A stretch of DNA of 64,000 bases. Origin: Plectrocnemia conspersa (taxonomy: Eukaryota > Arthropoda > Insecta > Trichoptera > Polycentropodidae). A program made the translations under genes and the position numbers. Under the pieces are notes generated by a model, which made no database searches, was not told the origin of the DNA, and saw only the letters and a program-made list of their open reading frames with translations. The DNA lies in NCBI GenBank assembly GCA_009617715.1, contig VTFK01000248.1, forward strand, positions 372,001-436,000, read 5' to 3'. Shown here in pieces: positions 31,855 through 45,860 of the stretch (position 1 is its first letter; every line of letters begins with the position of its first letter).

Positions 31855-34115
31855 GTCATAGTCCTTTTGAGCGTGCGTCAAATGAGCGCCGTCATATGAG
31901 CGCTGTGTCATAAGAGCGTTTACCAAAGTATCGCTGTAACAAAATAGCGTGCGTCAAATTCGCAGACAGTCATATGAGCGTTTGACAAAAAAAAAGCACG
32001 TCATAAAAGCTCAAAAATACTTGGAGAAAATTAAATAATAAATATTTTAGGAATTAGATATACAAAATATATGTAAATTGTCCGAAATTTCAAAAAATAA
32101 AAATTCACGAGATATAGGCAGTAAAATTAGAGCGTAATGACAATTAAAATGATTAGCCAATGAAAACATTATTATTTATTAATTATTACGTATGGCTCCC
32201 CATCCCCATACGTACGATATACATATATTTTATACTAAAATGAAACGCTGATTTTAAATTTATCATAAGATTTGTTCTGTAATGTTTTATTAAATTGACA
32301 AATAATTATCGACTCGACTTGCAATGAATGCGTTCAGTTATAAGGCAGGTATATGGCCCGCCAGACCATTTTTCATTTATTTTAGACAAGTACACTTTAT
32401 TGCAAATGTCGGTTGAGTACGAATATTATATAATATATTCTTGTTAGTTAAACGATTAATGTTTTAATCGTTTAATCTGTAAGAAAATTCATATACATAT
32501 TATTAAACCCACACATATATCGAAAATTTCCATATCTATGGTCAGAAATGAGCCAAGACGTTGGGTTAATTTAGAATTTTAATCAATTATTGTGTTTAGT
32601 GTACATATACATATATATCTATTAGTCGTAATGGATCTTCTCCAGCATATGTTTTATTAGTCTGATATTTAGTTTTAATGTGTTATTACTAGAGACCTAA
32701 ATTTTTAAAAGCATTTTTTTTGGGAATTTCGTGCCATTCCAAAAAGGGTAGTATTGATACAAATAGTTAGAAAAAAATAGTAATCTGTCCAATATTCTAA
32801 TATTTAGTCCGGGTCCTTGTCTTTTTACCTGGTTATCGATAGCATATTTTCCCCCCTTATCTTACATATTTGCTAAACTCCAAAAACTATTTGGCGGCAC
32901 GCACATTGAAAAACTGTTATAGATTAAATTGTTATCTATTAAGAAAATTAATCTTTATAGATAGTTGTAAGTCATTCTTGGTATTTTATATGAACAATGA
33001 AAGGGTTTAAATGGGTAAATTTAACAATCAAATAAACGTGTTAATAAATTAAGTATATAAAATAGATTTGTTTCATCATAGACACCTTGTACATGTAAAA
33101 GTCTATATTCTCACGTGTGCCCACCTTCTGGGATGATCAAACTTCAGGTTTCGTGGCAGCTTTGTATAGTAAAGAATAGAAAAATATACCAATTAAAAGT
33201 TCCAAAAACCAACCGCGATGCTGTGAAAATTGAATATTATATTTTATTTATCGCATATAATTTAAAAAAAAGTTTTACGATATTTTTATTTGCTATTTGC
33301 TTATCTGCAAATATGTACCTTTCACCGAAATTGTAAAATTCAAGTAAAAAATCTCGACCATCTGTTGGAGAAGATCCATTACGACTAATAGGTACATATG
33401 TATATGTATACTAAACACAATAATTGATTTAAATACTAAATTAACCCAACGTCTTGGCTCATTTCTGATCATAGATATGGAAATTTTTAATAATATGTAT
33501 ATGAATTTTCTTACAGATTATACGATTAAAACATTAATCGTTTAACTAATAAAAATATATTATATAATTTTCGTATTCAACCTACATTCGCGACAAAGTG
33601 TAGTTGTCTATAAAAAAAAAAAAAAAAGTCTGACGAGCCATATACCTGCCCTATAACTGTATGCATTTATTGCAAGTCGAGTCGATAATTATTTGTTAAT
33701 TTAATGAAACATTACAGAACAAATCTAACAATAAATTCAAAATCAGCGTTTCATTTTAGTAAAAATATATAATGAGGAGCCATACTTTCGTATGTACGTA
33801 ATAATTAATAAATAATAATGTTTTCATTGACTAATCATTTTAAGCATCATTACGCTATGGCACATAAAACACTAATTTTACCGCCTATATCTCGTGAATT
33901 TTTATTCTTTGTAAATTTCTCACAATTTACATATATTTTGTATACGAAATTCATTACTTGATTTTCTCCAAGTATTTTTGCGCTCTTTTCTCAAATGCTC
34001 AAATGACTGTCTGCGCATTTGACGCACGCTATTTTGTTACAGCGCTACTTTGGTAAACGCTCTAATGACGCAGCGCTATTTTGACGCACGCCCATTTGTC
34101 CACGCTCATTTGTGA
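31855..34115. mobile_element. Foldback-type element with inverted arms of about 750-800 bp
   Basis: The left arm (about 31855-32646) and the right arm (about 33366-34115) are reverse complements over nearly their whole length with small indels; shared landmarks are ttaccaaagta.cgctgtaacaaa, aaaattcacgagatataggc, gactcgacttgcaat and gagccaagacgttgggtt. The outer 150 bp of each arm carries several copies of a motif like gcgtcaaatgagcg or gtcatatgagcg. The unique middle is about 720 bp with no supported frame. Long arms with subterminal repeats resemble foldback elements (for example Galileo-like), but the superfamily is inferred only. Confidence 0.85.
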
Positions 34116-34120
34116 CATTG

Positions 34121-37100
34121 CCGTTATAAATAAATAGTTTGAAACACTTGATACTCAATAATTGTAAACTGTTTTTATAATATTATAAACAGTAATTTTG
34201 ATTCTTTACAGCTTTACGAATATATTTAAATATTTTATGGCTTACTTTTAGATAGATATGTAAATGAATAATTAAAAATTGCTGACGGCGTATAACTTTT
34301 TTTGGCAAAACATCCTTGTATAAAATATGAGCGAAAGTATAATTACATAGAATGATTTGATGTTAGGTTATAATTAATGCGCAATATTACCAAGAAATTA
34401 TTTACCTACGCTGCGGAGATAAAATAAAGTAATCGTAAAAAAGTTTAAAGGGAAAACGCAAACGAGTTTAGTTTTCTGTTAAGGACCAAAAGCGAAAAGG
34501 ATTCTTTCATTTTTAATCTTTGTTTGTGTACATACATATATTTAAGTAACTTTTTTAATAGGGTAATTTAGCCCCCGGTATTCCCACAGGGTGTATTAAT
34601 CAACGGACGCGGGGGAAAAAAACTTTTCTCAAATTCACCGCAGGTTCAATTAAAACTTTTACAAATATTCTTTCAATTTCTATCGAATCATATCGACGAA
34701 TGATTCGTTTAGGAAGACGAATTAGTTTGTTCGGGATAATTCAACAAATCCATCTTCTTCACCCCAAAACATGCGATTTATCTATTAAGCCTACATTATC
34801 GTTATATCGAATGATATATGGGCTTAAGCGGATATGGAACAATAAAACTGAGAACACCAAGGCTATATATAAATCTGGCGAAATTATATTTTTATCTCAT
34901 CCTAATGCATGCGATATATGAGAAAAGTTGTACCACGATTTATTACATAAGTGGGGGTAATAAATATAAAAATTAAGAAAAGACAAATAGATAACATTTT
35001 CGGTGTATGAAAATATTACAGTTGAAACTTGGGAATATTTTTTTAAGATAACTTGGATGCTAGCCAAATGTAAGAAAACGAAGTGTTTTAAAGCGTTTAC
35101 ATTCCACATAACATCTTGAACAAGAATCGAAAAGAGATTGTGTTTGTGATATCTGAATATCTTCGGTTAGATATACATAGTACAAGTATTTTGTGTTGCT
35201 ATAAAATTTTAATATAAATAAATCTTAAAAATCTAGTTACGATAGATAAATTACATCTCAAGTTCAACGTTGAAAGTACATTATAAAACAGAAATAGGCA
35301 ACGTTTCCAGCCTCCAAGTATAAAATATATTTTAAATAGATATTATTGTTATTTATTTTATATATTTTTTATAATTGCGTATAGCTGTTTTGTCGTACTA
35401 TGTATTTTGTTATTTTATTTATATTACATAAGCTAAGAACAATATTATGCAAGTTAGAAAAAAGGGTGGTACTAAATAAATCAGATGATAAAATCTAAGA
35501 GGCAAAAATAAAATGTGAAGAGAAATATTCATAATATTATATAATATGTTTGTATAGCTAGTAAAGTTCCCAAATATTACTACTACTAATCGGCCTTATC
35601 TTTGCTTTGGTAATTTAAGAACTATTTAAATAATCAGATAAAAATAAACTACTTTACAACAATGGAACGGCCCGAGCAAACCACTTTGCGGGAGTCCAGT
35701 ATTTTACGCTGTATCTAGAGTTCATTATTTTTTGAAACATTTATAGGTTAAACGGTGTCGAATGCTTTTTCTATGTCTAATGTTAATAATCCTGTAATTC
35801 TTTTCATGTTAAAATTAGCAAAAATGTGTTCATTTACCCTAATAAGAATAAAAGCAAAATGAAGTAATAGTTTAGTGGCCATTTTATGTATCATACAAAT
35901 ATTCTGTAATGGTTTCAGTCAGTAATTGAGCAAAACAACGGACCCTTATAAATTAAATTACCGGCCAAAGTCAAACAAAATTACTGACCCAATAAATACG
36001 GGCTAACGTATTTTTATCAAGTATTCGCGAGTTGTCTATCCATGTTATAGTGTTTTAAAATTGGGTCACGATAGTAGGTAATCAAGTTTGTTTGAAATTA
36101 GAAACTGTTCTAATTTTAGAATTAGCAATTTAGCTCTTGTAAAGAAGGAACAAAAGGTCATAAGTTCAATCGTATCTAAAATAATTTGCGCTATTTAAAA
36201 TGTGGTCACAACCAAAGAAACCACTAAGCCCAATTCGTTTCGATAAGTAAAATAATACGCCTAGGAATTCGTTTCACCACATCAGTAAACAAGGAAAGGA
36301 TTAGAATCCATCAAAGTGTATTTGCGCTTGTTTTTGCGACGCTCGAACCGCATTATTATTTTTTTTCATCGTGCCAGGATTAAACCATGGATCCGTAGGG
36401 ATGAAAGTCGAAAATACTGCTCTGAAAACAAACTGGAGCAACACAAAAGTGAGGTTGATCAAAGCTGAAAATCCTATAGTATGCGAATAGATGGGAGAGG
36501 GAGATTAAAAAAACAAGAAAACGAACATGACAATGGAAAATATTTGATAGACAGAGAGATAAACAACACGCATAAGATAAAAATTCTATGAAAAGGTATG
36601 GATGTAAGATTAAATTTAATGAGAAGTCAATCAAGGTAATTGAAATGAAAAAATACGGTAACGAATGACCTGAATTTAGCGAACCTTATAATTAGAACCA
36701 GCTGTAAAATACTAGAAGAAAAAGCGATAGTAAACAAACATAACGATTAAAAATAATTTTAATGACATATTTATTATTAATATTATGAATTATGATACAT
36801 ATTAAAATATTCTCTAAATTCATTAAAAACATTCTAGTGTAACTTTGAAAAATAAATACATAGGGATCACTCGGTCAGCAATAAAGCTTCATTGAAATTT
36901 ACGCATAAAAAATATCGCGTACTATGGCGTTAAAAACGCAATAAAAAAATTTTCATTGGCACAACGACAAATTCAATTTTTTATTTCGTGCGTAACAATA
37001 TATGAAGGATTAGCTAAAAGCATCATTAAGAAATACATAGTTTAATATATAATATTAAATTGACAAACATATTAAACGCATGGTTACCAAATCTCAAATG

Positions 37101-38160
37101 GTTAAATTATAATGGTGGTGTAACACAAATATTTAAATAATAAACATTAAAATATTCGCAATTGGCCGTCGCAGTGAAAAGGGGCGAGCAAAGAAACCTT
37201 CTCTAGTGAGACCAAGCATATTTAAGCACTTCCATTAGCACTTCATCAATAACTTCCACATGATATTTCGGACTCGGTATACAAAAAATAATTTTAACTC
37301 GCACCAAATGGAACTAGGCAGACCATCGATAGAGATTGAGATGACAGCTTCCCTCCTCCCGGTATTCATAGTTGAGCTACAAGGTACAAAATCTAGAATT
37401 CAACCCAATCTTTGGAAACGACTGGATTCTTCAGAAGCAGACAAAACTAAACAAAACTCGACGTGAATCCAAAATAAATGTCGCACAATAATATTTATTT
37501 ATTTAAAATAAGACTATAATGACTTGACAGGTTAACCTAATATATGATAAGCATAAGCATGAAAATACATAAAAAAACTGCCTTATATACAAATAAACAT
37601 TGTGACGCTTTGTCCACAATTTAATGACGCAGCGAGATAAGAGATGACTCATCAATAAAAATCTTTACGTAATAACAGTCACAGCTCAGTTGACCTCGAA
37701 GTGCTTCACATATTACGAACATCTACAGGACATATACCACTAGAGGGTTATTATTTTCAATATGTAATTAAAAATAATATTTTGTTAAAGGATTCAAGTC
37801 AATTACGAATATTTAAATGTTTATATTTTGATATTTGCGTTGAACGAGCATTATAATTTAACCACTGGTGATTTGGTAACTATGCACTCGTCATTTCGCA
37901 TTTAATCTATTTGTTAATTTAGTACAATTTTATTTTATATTACAAATTTAACAATCATGGTAACATGCATTGCTTAATGATGCTTTTAGCTAGTCACTAT
38001 TTAAAAGTTTTTTCGTAGCTCTAAAAGCTTATAGACTATCCAAAAATATTTCAATTTCTAAGCCATATTTTTCTTGAATCATCCTTTAAATCTAGGTCGT
38101 CGTCGTTTTCTATTATTATATTTATACACGCGGAACATTAAACTTTCAATAGAATCGATT
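34121..38160. other. AT-rich non-coding stretch
   Basis: No supported gene. A tRNA-promoter-like pair (tttagctcttgta and agttcaatcg) occurs at about 36128-36172. Frames at 34700, 36380 and 37260 look random. Confidence 0.45.
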
Positions 38161-38164
38161 TTTT

Positions 38165-38570
38165 ACGAATGCCGCGTTATTACCGTTCCGCATAAGTGAC
38201 ATCACGACTGAAATTCGTACCATGTGTAAAAAAATGCCTGCAATTGCTAGCCGAGGAAAATTCGATGCAGGCTTGGAGAAAATGTGGGGAAAATGTGTTT
38301 TCCCAGTACAAATGGCAACGACGTTTCTTTCCTATCACGTTTCGCCGCAGAAAGGAAACATACATATATATGTATAAATGTATATATATGTACATGTATA
38401 GTGTTATGCTTATGCCTGTGGGATCTTCCGGTGCGGCTGTGACCATAAACGATCTGGGACTGAATCGAATCCCCAACCGAGACTGTCGCAATTAACGATT
38501 CAATCAGATGGGCTCTGCGCCGGATGGGCGATAAGCCGTATCGAATTGAGGTCTTTGGCTTTTCATTGAA
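38165..38570. other. GC-balanced island, possible conserved non-coding element
   Basis: Contains cgtttcgccgcagaaaggaa, gatcttccggtgcggctgtg and ctctgcgccggatgggcg, strikingly unlike the flanks. Frames occur on both strands (about 100 codons each), but neither shows a known motif. Confidence 0.3.
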
Positions 38571-39715
38571 TAATTTATCGGACCTTAATATATGTTCATG
38601 GAAAGCTACAGGGTTAAAAACACATCATTCACGCTTTACGATCTGGAATAGAAATGATGTTGGTTATTTTGTTGCTATGGTGTTGTTTTTCCAACACGAA
38701 TAAAAGTTTTGCTTATTAAATATGTAAATATATTTTTAGTTAAATACTCAAAAGTTATTGCTTGTTATTATTTATTTTTGTGTAACAATTAAGATCGTCA
38801 CTTACAAATTGTATATGTTAGTTATACATAAATTTTACGCCAGATGCGTCTGTAAGCTTCAGGCTTCAGGCGCTCAAAAGCGGTTTCAAATCTGGATTTT
38901 GGACGTCGAACTAGACCAGAGGATGCGAAGAGAGAAGCGGCGGCTTCTCTGATATTCGATAGTATGAAGCTGATTCGGTCCCCTTTTGGTTAAAGTTCGA
39001 ATGAACTTAGTGAGTCCAAGTTGAAAGGTTCTTATAGTTCTAATGTCAGTACAAAGATAAAATAAAGTGGCCCGCTCCATAGATTTCGATTTCTGCCCAT
39101 TTCGGTGGACCCACCAATTACAAAATGGTTGGTGTTGGATGATTTTTTTAAGCAGATTGGCATTGGCCACTATACTAGATTTATTATTTAAGGTGTTTGC
39201 AACGAATACTCTGATTCATCTGTAAAAAGTTTTCTCACGGCGGTGTTCCATTTTAACAAATAAGCCACGGCTTTGTACATTACACGCCGACTGGCTTTGT
39301 CGGGGTTTATAATTAATAACAAATTCTCACGCCAATTTTTGACCGTTTTCAGACCTGCCGATTAAATCCCTTCATGGGGTGGTCGAATTATGAAATGGAA
39401 AATTGATTAAATTGAACAACCCGACATGTCCGTCATATTATCGATTGTTGTTTCTGAAGTAGATACTGATTTGAAATTTATCAATGTCTTCTTTTATATT
39501 TGTCATGAATTTCATAAAAAAGTTTAATTCATTTAAAGCACTTGAATATAAACTGAAGTCTCAATTTAGTTTAATTTTTTTTTCTAATTAAAAACATTAC
39601 AAAATGCTTTAAATATTGTTTTGCTACTAAATTTATTGAAATATATTATAAAAAATAAATATGACATGAAACAATATTTATTATTTATTATTAGTCAATG
39701 TCACTTTAGAACATA
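38571..39715. other. Non-coding stretch
   Basis: Mostly AT-rich, with a patch of balanced composition at about 39190-39440. No gene is seen; the 94-codon minus-strand frame (38886-39170) is unrecognised. Confidence 0.4.
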
Positions 39716-39719
39716 ATAT

Positions 39720-40590
39720 CGATTCAACCCAAAAACGTGATTTAATGGTGATGTTGAAAATGCTTTAAAGTATATCAAATTTTTAATTAAAAATGGAAAA
39801 CATACAATGTAGAATATGGCAACTAAAGCATTAAGAATAGCAAAAAAATGGTATGAAAAGTCGATGGATAAAATAAAAAATGACCCGAATAAGAAGGAGA
39901 AAACAATAAATAAATAAATTAATCTTATTCAGAGAAACGACATAAAAACTATTGAGATTGATGGAAGTACAAATAAAGATCATCATATGATAGCTAAAAA
40001 AATGAATACATACTACATTAAGAGTATAGAAGAGAAATATGCTAAGTATAACGCAAAAAAAAATATACAATATATCCCTGATGTAATTAATTTGCTACAA
40101 TATTATTTATGCTTAACATATAATATAAACGACTGTACAAAAAATATAAGGAGTTTTAAGTAGAATTAGATTTACTTAAGTAAATCTAAAAAATAAAAAT
40201 TGTAATTGTTGGATATTCAAGAAATATTAAAACTAATATTTTAGTTAGAAAATAAGTATTTCAATAGGTATTTAATAAGAAATAAAGATGTACATAGACT
40301 TAATATTTATATAAATATAGATAATTTAAGGAGGTATAGGAAAACGAGTGCTACCTGGGGAATATTGTACGGAGGTGTGAATATGTATAATAATAATCCT
40401 AAGACAATCTGAAAAATAAAAATGTAGTGGGTTTTCTCAAGGGAATAAAGAAACATATTTGTGCATTAAGAAATAAATTATATTATTTTTATGTTTATTG
40501 TTCTGTTTATGTTTATTTTATATTTTAGATGTATGTCTTAATTATGATTGTTTAATGTATAACTAATTAGCTAAATAAATAAATAAAATA
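39720..40590 (+). mobile_element. CR1/Jockey-like retrotransposon, internally deleted copy
   Basis: The first part carries the endonuclease-RT linker: atcgattcaaccc.. (also at 62060), KNDPNKKEKTINK and TIEIDGSTNKDHHMIAKKMN. The last part (from about 40270) carries the ORF2 tail, ATWGILYGGVNMYNNNPKTI then FLKGIKK, and ends in an aaataaataaataaa tail. The RT core between them is missing. Confidence 0.75.
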
Positions 40591-42320
40591 ATAATAATAT
40601 AATAAATATATACAGACTTATTTATAAATAGCAATTGGTAAAATTGTATTGTAATTTCTTGAAATTTAATTAGAATTTTCTGAAGACATACATCACTAAA
40701 TAGTTAAGTCTGTGCAACGATAAAATATATTCTAGTAAAATATCAATATAATTTAAGGTATGGCCAAGTGAATATTATTGTACAATGCGCAATATACTCA
40801 AAATAATAAAAATAAGGCGAAATGGAAAAATCAGAATATATAGAAAAAAATCTTGTTTATAAATTTTATAAATAAGCAATGATTACAAATCATTTTCTAC
40901 TAACATATTTTTTTTTAGAAATTATATTCTATAGAGTCTAGTGCTGGCTAAGGACGATTGTAATTGTGTTTATTTTTTCTCCGTCTGTGTGACACATGTC
41001 GGCTGCCACGTTAATTATATAATTATTTTTTGTTAAAGAAAGCATTGTTGAGGTTTAAGAGCACTGTGAAGGTTTTTAACCACTTGCGTCATTATTCCCA
41101 AATTAGAGATCACCATAACGACCACTTGAACAACAAAAAGAGAAATATCCCACAGAATGTAATTATTAAACTCGTTGACGTTCACACATCACATAATGGA
41201 AGAAAGATATAAGTAACACAAAAGAACTTTTTTGAGCATGTGTATTTCGATTGAAGGCACATAAGACACTGTTAATCTATTTTCACCCAAAAATAAAGTT
41301 AGAATATTTACACTTTATGCTATCTTTTATTTTGAAAAAATAATATGTATTGCACAGAATATTTTTTTTATTAAAAAAAATAAAAATCCTTATTTTTGTT
41401 ATATCGTGTACAATAACCGCATAATATATAATAGATATACCGGAAATTGCTGTAATTTCTCTGAGCTTTACGATCGTATAAAAGAGTGTTTTATCGCTGA
41501 CATTAGCTGTGTTAAAAATAATTTTACGAAAGTAAATATATTGAAAAAATATAAACGTCGGTCGTTAGTGCGAAAGTTATAGGCAAATGGTTTAACATTT
41601 TTAAGACGATAATTTTTAATTTACCCTCATTATCCATGAAAAATGAGTTTTTAATTTAATTGCAATTATGTTATCGTTAAAATAAAATCTTACTTAATAA
41701 GATTATAAATTTTCATTATTTTTTATATTATATAGAAAATTTATTTCGAATAATATAATTTAAACCATTTATATACAACCTTTAGATATGTTGTAATATA
41801 CATATTACACATTAAATTAGCATATATTTAAAGATTTTAATAAGTATGTTAAAAAATTCTAATATAATGTGTTTTTATACCAAAACAAAGAAAGAGAATG
41901 CTTTTAGTAAAAGGCTTATCAAATTACATCTCGAGCTTTTAATAAGGAAAGGCTGATTCTTTAATGGTTTTCAACAAATAATGTACATATATAAAAGCTT
42001 TTTAAAGTGAATTGTTTTAGGGCTACTTTATTTTTTTTTACTGATTTTAAACTATTTATATGAATAATAATATACGACCAAATAATATTTTATTTATTTA
42101 TTCAATTAAATCCTAAATATTTTAAAGTTGCTCTAAACATTACATTTTATAAAATCAGATATGCAAGTATTTATTTATTTCAATTCAAGTCGATATATCA
42201 CACAAATGTTCACATCTACGAATATGATTTGAATGTATACAATACACTACGTAAACAATCCCAAAATGAACGCTATATTCCTCGTGTAACAATTAATTAT
42301 CGAAATGTCAAAACACACGC
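40591..42320. other. AT-rich non-coding stretch
   Basis: Nothing recognisable. The 60-codon frame at 41030 has no features. Confidence 0.5.
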
Positions 42321-43045
42321 CATATTCACACAATATGTAACGTAGATTTGACGGAGGGTCTCGATTCGTTCAGCTGTAAATCAATGAATGTCCCTCAGAT
42401 ATAATTAATTTCGACTTAATTGGATAGTCGGGGACATCTACGATAATTACGAGTAGAGCGAGATGTCAAAAGAAAATTGGTTATCGATAAGGGTGCTACA
42501 TAGAGTGTCGATTTTCTTTTTTTTCGCGAATAGTTGGAGTGTGACGTTGAACAAAAACGACACATTTGCGTCTACGGGATCACAAGAGGAGGCCTACTAA
42601 AATCAGCCGAGAAAAAGGATATCGGATTTATGCGTTCTACGAGACGGGGTAGGATTGAGTCAAAGGGTATGGGGATGTTACGTGAGGCGGAGAATTTATA
42701 TAGAAGGTAAAAAATGATACGAAAAAACAGTCATAAAAATAACGTATCCGAGTGTCATTTTTGTGATAAGCAAATGTATAAATATTGTATTGGGTTGGTT
42801 GAGAAGTAATCGCGTTTCTTACAAGATATCAATCCAACGAGATCATAATAGCATTATGGTACGTCAACTGTTTTTAAAGGTGGCTCGCAGTTAATGCGAT
42901 AAACATGTCGGCCGGTAGGATATTACTCCAAGCACCAACCGATCGTATTCCGGCTTTAAATCGAGACTCCATTGATCGGTAAATCTCGAATTGTCTGCGA
43001 TTAAAAGTCGATAAACATTGCCGGATAGTCGACACTACCTATCAG
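42321..43045. other. Two GC-balanced islands around a mariner-like end
   Basis: 42321-42720 and 42880-43045 are clearly less AT-rich and may be conserved regulatory sequence. Between them, attgggttggttgagaagta at 42788 is close to mariner terminal repeats; no transposase follows, so it is at most a fragment. Confidence 0.3.
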
Positions 43046-43963
43046 CATAATACAAGTAATAAATTTCGTATAAGAAATTGAGAGTCAAGAATTTTTGTGT
43101 GCGCAATTTCCGTTTGCACAATAATCCGGTCATCAAAAAAAAAAGTTTATAGACTTTTTATTTCTTCCACTAAAAAGTGATATAAGTACAGTCTCTTTAA
43201 ACATATATTAAAAAGTTACAGTCTCTTTAAATATATATTAAAAAGTTAAAAAATACATATGCATTCGTACGTAGCATGTATTACAAAAAAATATATAGGT
43301 TAGTGATTTTATTTTATTTTTTCAGCAAAAAACTTATTTTTTGTTGAATCCGTACGAAAAAAAAATGTATTCTATTTTGTATTTTCTAATCTTCGACTAC
43401 ACGCTCCCACTTAGCACGCCTCTATCTACCGTGTTATCTGGGAATCTACTGAATTTCATCACTAAAACACGTACTATGGATTTTGCAATGTCAAAAAAGT
43501 CCATTATTGCCATGTTTGATAAAACTAGCAAAATTTCCCAAGAATTGTTGTCAAACAATGAGCAAAAGTGCCATAAAAATGTGTCATTTACTTTGACCAT
43601 TAAACCGCATAAGCACGAATCTAGCAAACCAAATTTATCCCACGACCAGGATGTTCTTTTTTCCCTCCATATTTGTAAATTTAAAAAAAAAATATTTTTA
43701 AAAAATTCACAATCGTAATTGAAAGATATCAAATTTTGCCTCAGAATTGACTTACCAAAGCTTTATATTTAAAATGGTGTCTCCATCGGACTGGATCGTG
43801 AGCTTGAATTGCATTTTGTCAATTGGTAGCTCTAACAGGATTTATCATCGACGAAGTAAAAATACTGCACGAAAGCTTCAGCGATATCTATAATGCCATC
43901 AAGGGTTGGCAAGAATATTGATCCATTCACAGGACGCACCCGTTAGCGTCGGCGTATCAATAC
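43046..43963. other. Non-coding stretch with an unrecognised 125-codon frame
   Basis: A frame at 43341-43718 (+) reads TMDFAMSKKSIIAMFDK and SQELLSNNEQKCHKNVS. It is preceded by an acceptor-like tattttttcag at 43325. I do not recognise it. An overlapping 111-codon frame exists on the minus strand, and nothing decides between the two or against chance. Confidence 0.25.
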
Positions 43964-44153
43964 ATTCTCAATTATTCGTAGTTTTCAACTATTCGAATAT
44001 TGAATAAAAAATGGATGAATTATTCGAATATTTGAAGTAGTGAAAAAAATCAATTAATTGGCAAGCGACGTAACGCAGATCGCGTACTCTCTCAGTCTCT
44101 TAGCGACTGCCGGTCAATCAACACGAGATGAAAAATAATCATATGGCTGTAAG

Positions 44154-44955
44154 TAGGGTTCTCAATTATTCCTAGTTTTTAACTATTCGCAAATTTATAA
44201 TAGACGAAGGATTCGAATATGTTCCTAATTTTAATTTTAATTAACTAATTTGTGCAAAAAGCAAATAATTGCCTGTAAAATATTATATAACTAGAAGTAC
44301 TAATTAGTAAATAATAATTATTATAATTAATCATTCATTACTATTTTATGAAATATTTAATGAAATATGTGTATATACACAATGCTGTGCAAAATTGTTT
44401 AGTGATGGCATAAAAAATAAAACTGTTTAATTTATTATAGCAGAATTATAAAATCATAATTTTCAGCTGCGATTAAATTATTTTAGCAAAATTTTAAATA
44501 GACAATTTTATCGAATTTATTTTATTTACAATAGCTAATAATGCTTGCAATGAATCATATAAATTAATATCGGATCCGTAAAGACGTTTAAGCGTTTTGT
44601 GCAGATTTGCATATAAATTCAATAATAAAATAAATTAAAATAAAATCTGCTAATTTCGGTCATAGTAGACTCGACCGAAAAACATACTATTCACAAATGT
44701 TTTTTGAAGTCATAAATAAGCGTCTCATTGTCTCGCATTTAGAAACAAAATAAAGGTTCTTAAAGGATCATGGATTTTAGAGCAGTACTAGTCACTCGAG
44801 TATATAGATAGAAAAAACAACCACATGTGTTGCTCAAGTACATAAATTATTGCATTTTAAGACATTTTTTAAAATTTCATTTAAAATTACATAAACGAAT
44901 ATTTGATTATATAGTTAAAAGTATGTAATAATTCAAATAATCGATTGAGAACCCT
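44154..44955. mobile_element. hAT-like MITE with TAGGGTTCTCAAT ends
   Basis: tagggttctcaattattc at 44154 and, inverted, gattgagaaccct(a) at 44943-44955 bound about 800 bp without a coding frame. Further copies of the same end lie at about 43964 (direct) and 47013-47030 (inverted), so several copies or nested insertions are present. Confidence 0.6.
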
Positions 44956-45059
44956 AAGCAATAAGCTATCAGCTCGAAGGTTTCGCGTCAAAGTCAGTAG
45001 ATTAATATCATAGAAGTTATGTCCTTACCCATATTACTACGGTCATATGATATAAGAGT

Positions 45060-45860
45060 ATTGGTCAAAGTATATTAAAATCGAATTTTGCTCAATAAGG
45101 GGGCGCAAAAACAATTATCACTTTTCAGAAGTCAAAAATTTACGTTAAAGGCAATAAAATCGTGTCGGGGCCGTTGATGGGTAACGAGCGTTCCCACTGC
45201 AATGGCGTCGGCACGATTTTATTGCTTTTGACGTGGATTTTTGACTTCTGAAAAGGGATAATTGTTTTTTGCGCTCTCCTATTGGGCAAAATTCGGTTTA
45301 GATGTGCTTCATTCGATTCTCACTTATTGTAAGTCGTAATACTGTTAAAAAAGTATTACTTTTTACTATGACAGCACGATTTTATTGCTTTTGACGTAAA
45401 TTTTCGACTTCTGAGAAGGAATAATTATTTTTTGCGTTTTCCTAGTAATCAAAATTCGGTTTAGATGTGTTTAATTTTATTCTCGATTATTGTAAGTCGT
45501 AATATTGTTAAAAAAAAGTCTTAATATGAACGCTTTTTACTATGACGGCACGATTCTATTGCTTTTGATGTGAATTTTTGACTTCTGAGAAGAGTAATTT
45601 ATTTTATTCACTCGTTTATTAGTCAAAATTCAGTTTAAACGTGGTTCATTCGATTTTAATTTATGTTAATGAACGCTAGATAACTGAGCGTTTTCACTGT
45701 GACGGCACGATTTTATTGCATTTGCCGTGGATTCTAAACATTGACCTTTTTGAATTTTTGAAGAAAAACGCGTCATTTAATGCAATATTATGAATCTTAT
45801 AAAATAATTACTGACAGGCCAACTTTTGCCCCACTCTGAAAAAAGTTGAAATGACGTCCC
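45060..45860 (-). repeat. Inverted set of the 15000-15640 tandem units
   Basis: gcacgattttattgcttttgacgt followed by ttttgacttctga recurs four times (about 45210, 45385, 45550, 45705), the reverse complement of the 15-kb array. At 45100-45230 a direct unit meets an inverted unit, making a palindromic junction. The right side ends in gaaatgacgtccctgag (45843-45859), the inverse of the transposon-like end seen at 14865. Confidence 0.75.

Noticed and set aside
38180..38495. About 100-codon frames on both strands
   Set aside because: Mutually antisense, containing low-complexity YIYMYKCIYMYMY from a TA-rich stretch; more likely non-coding.
42788..42830. Complete mariner element
   Set aside because: Only one end-like sequence is present; no transposase or second end is found.
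43341..43732. 125-codon (+) and 111-codon (-) overlapping frames
   Set aside because: Neither is recognised and nothing favours one; listed only as an unrecognised frame, not as a gene.
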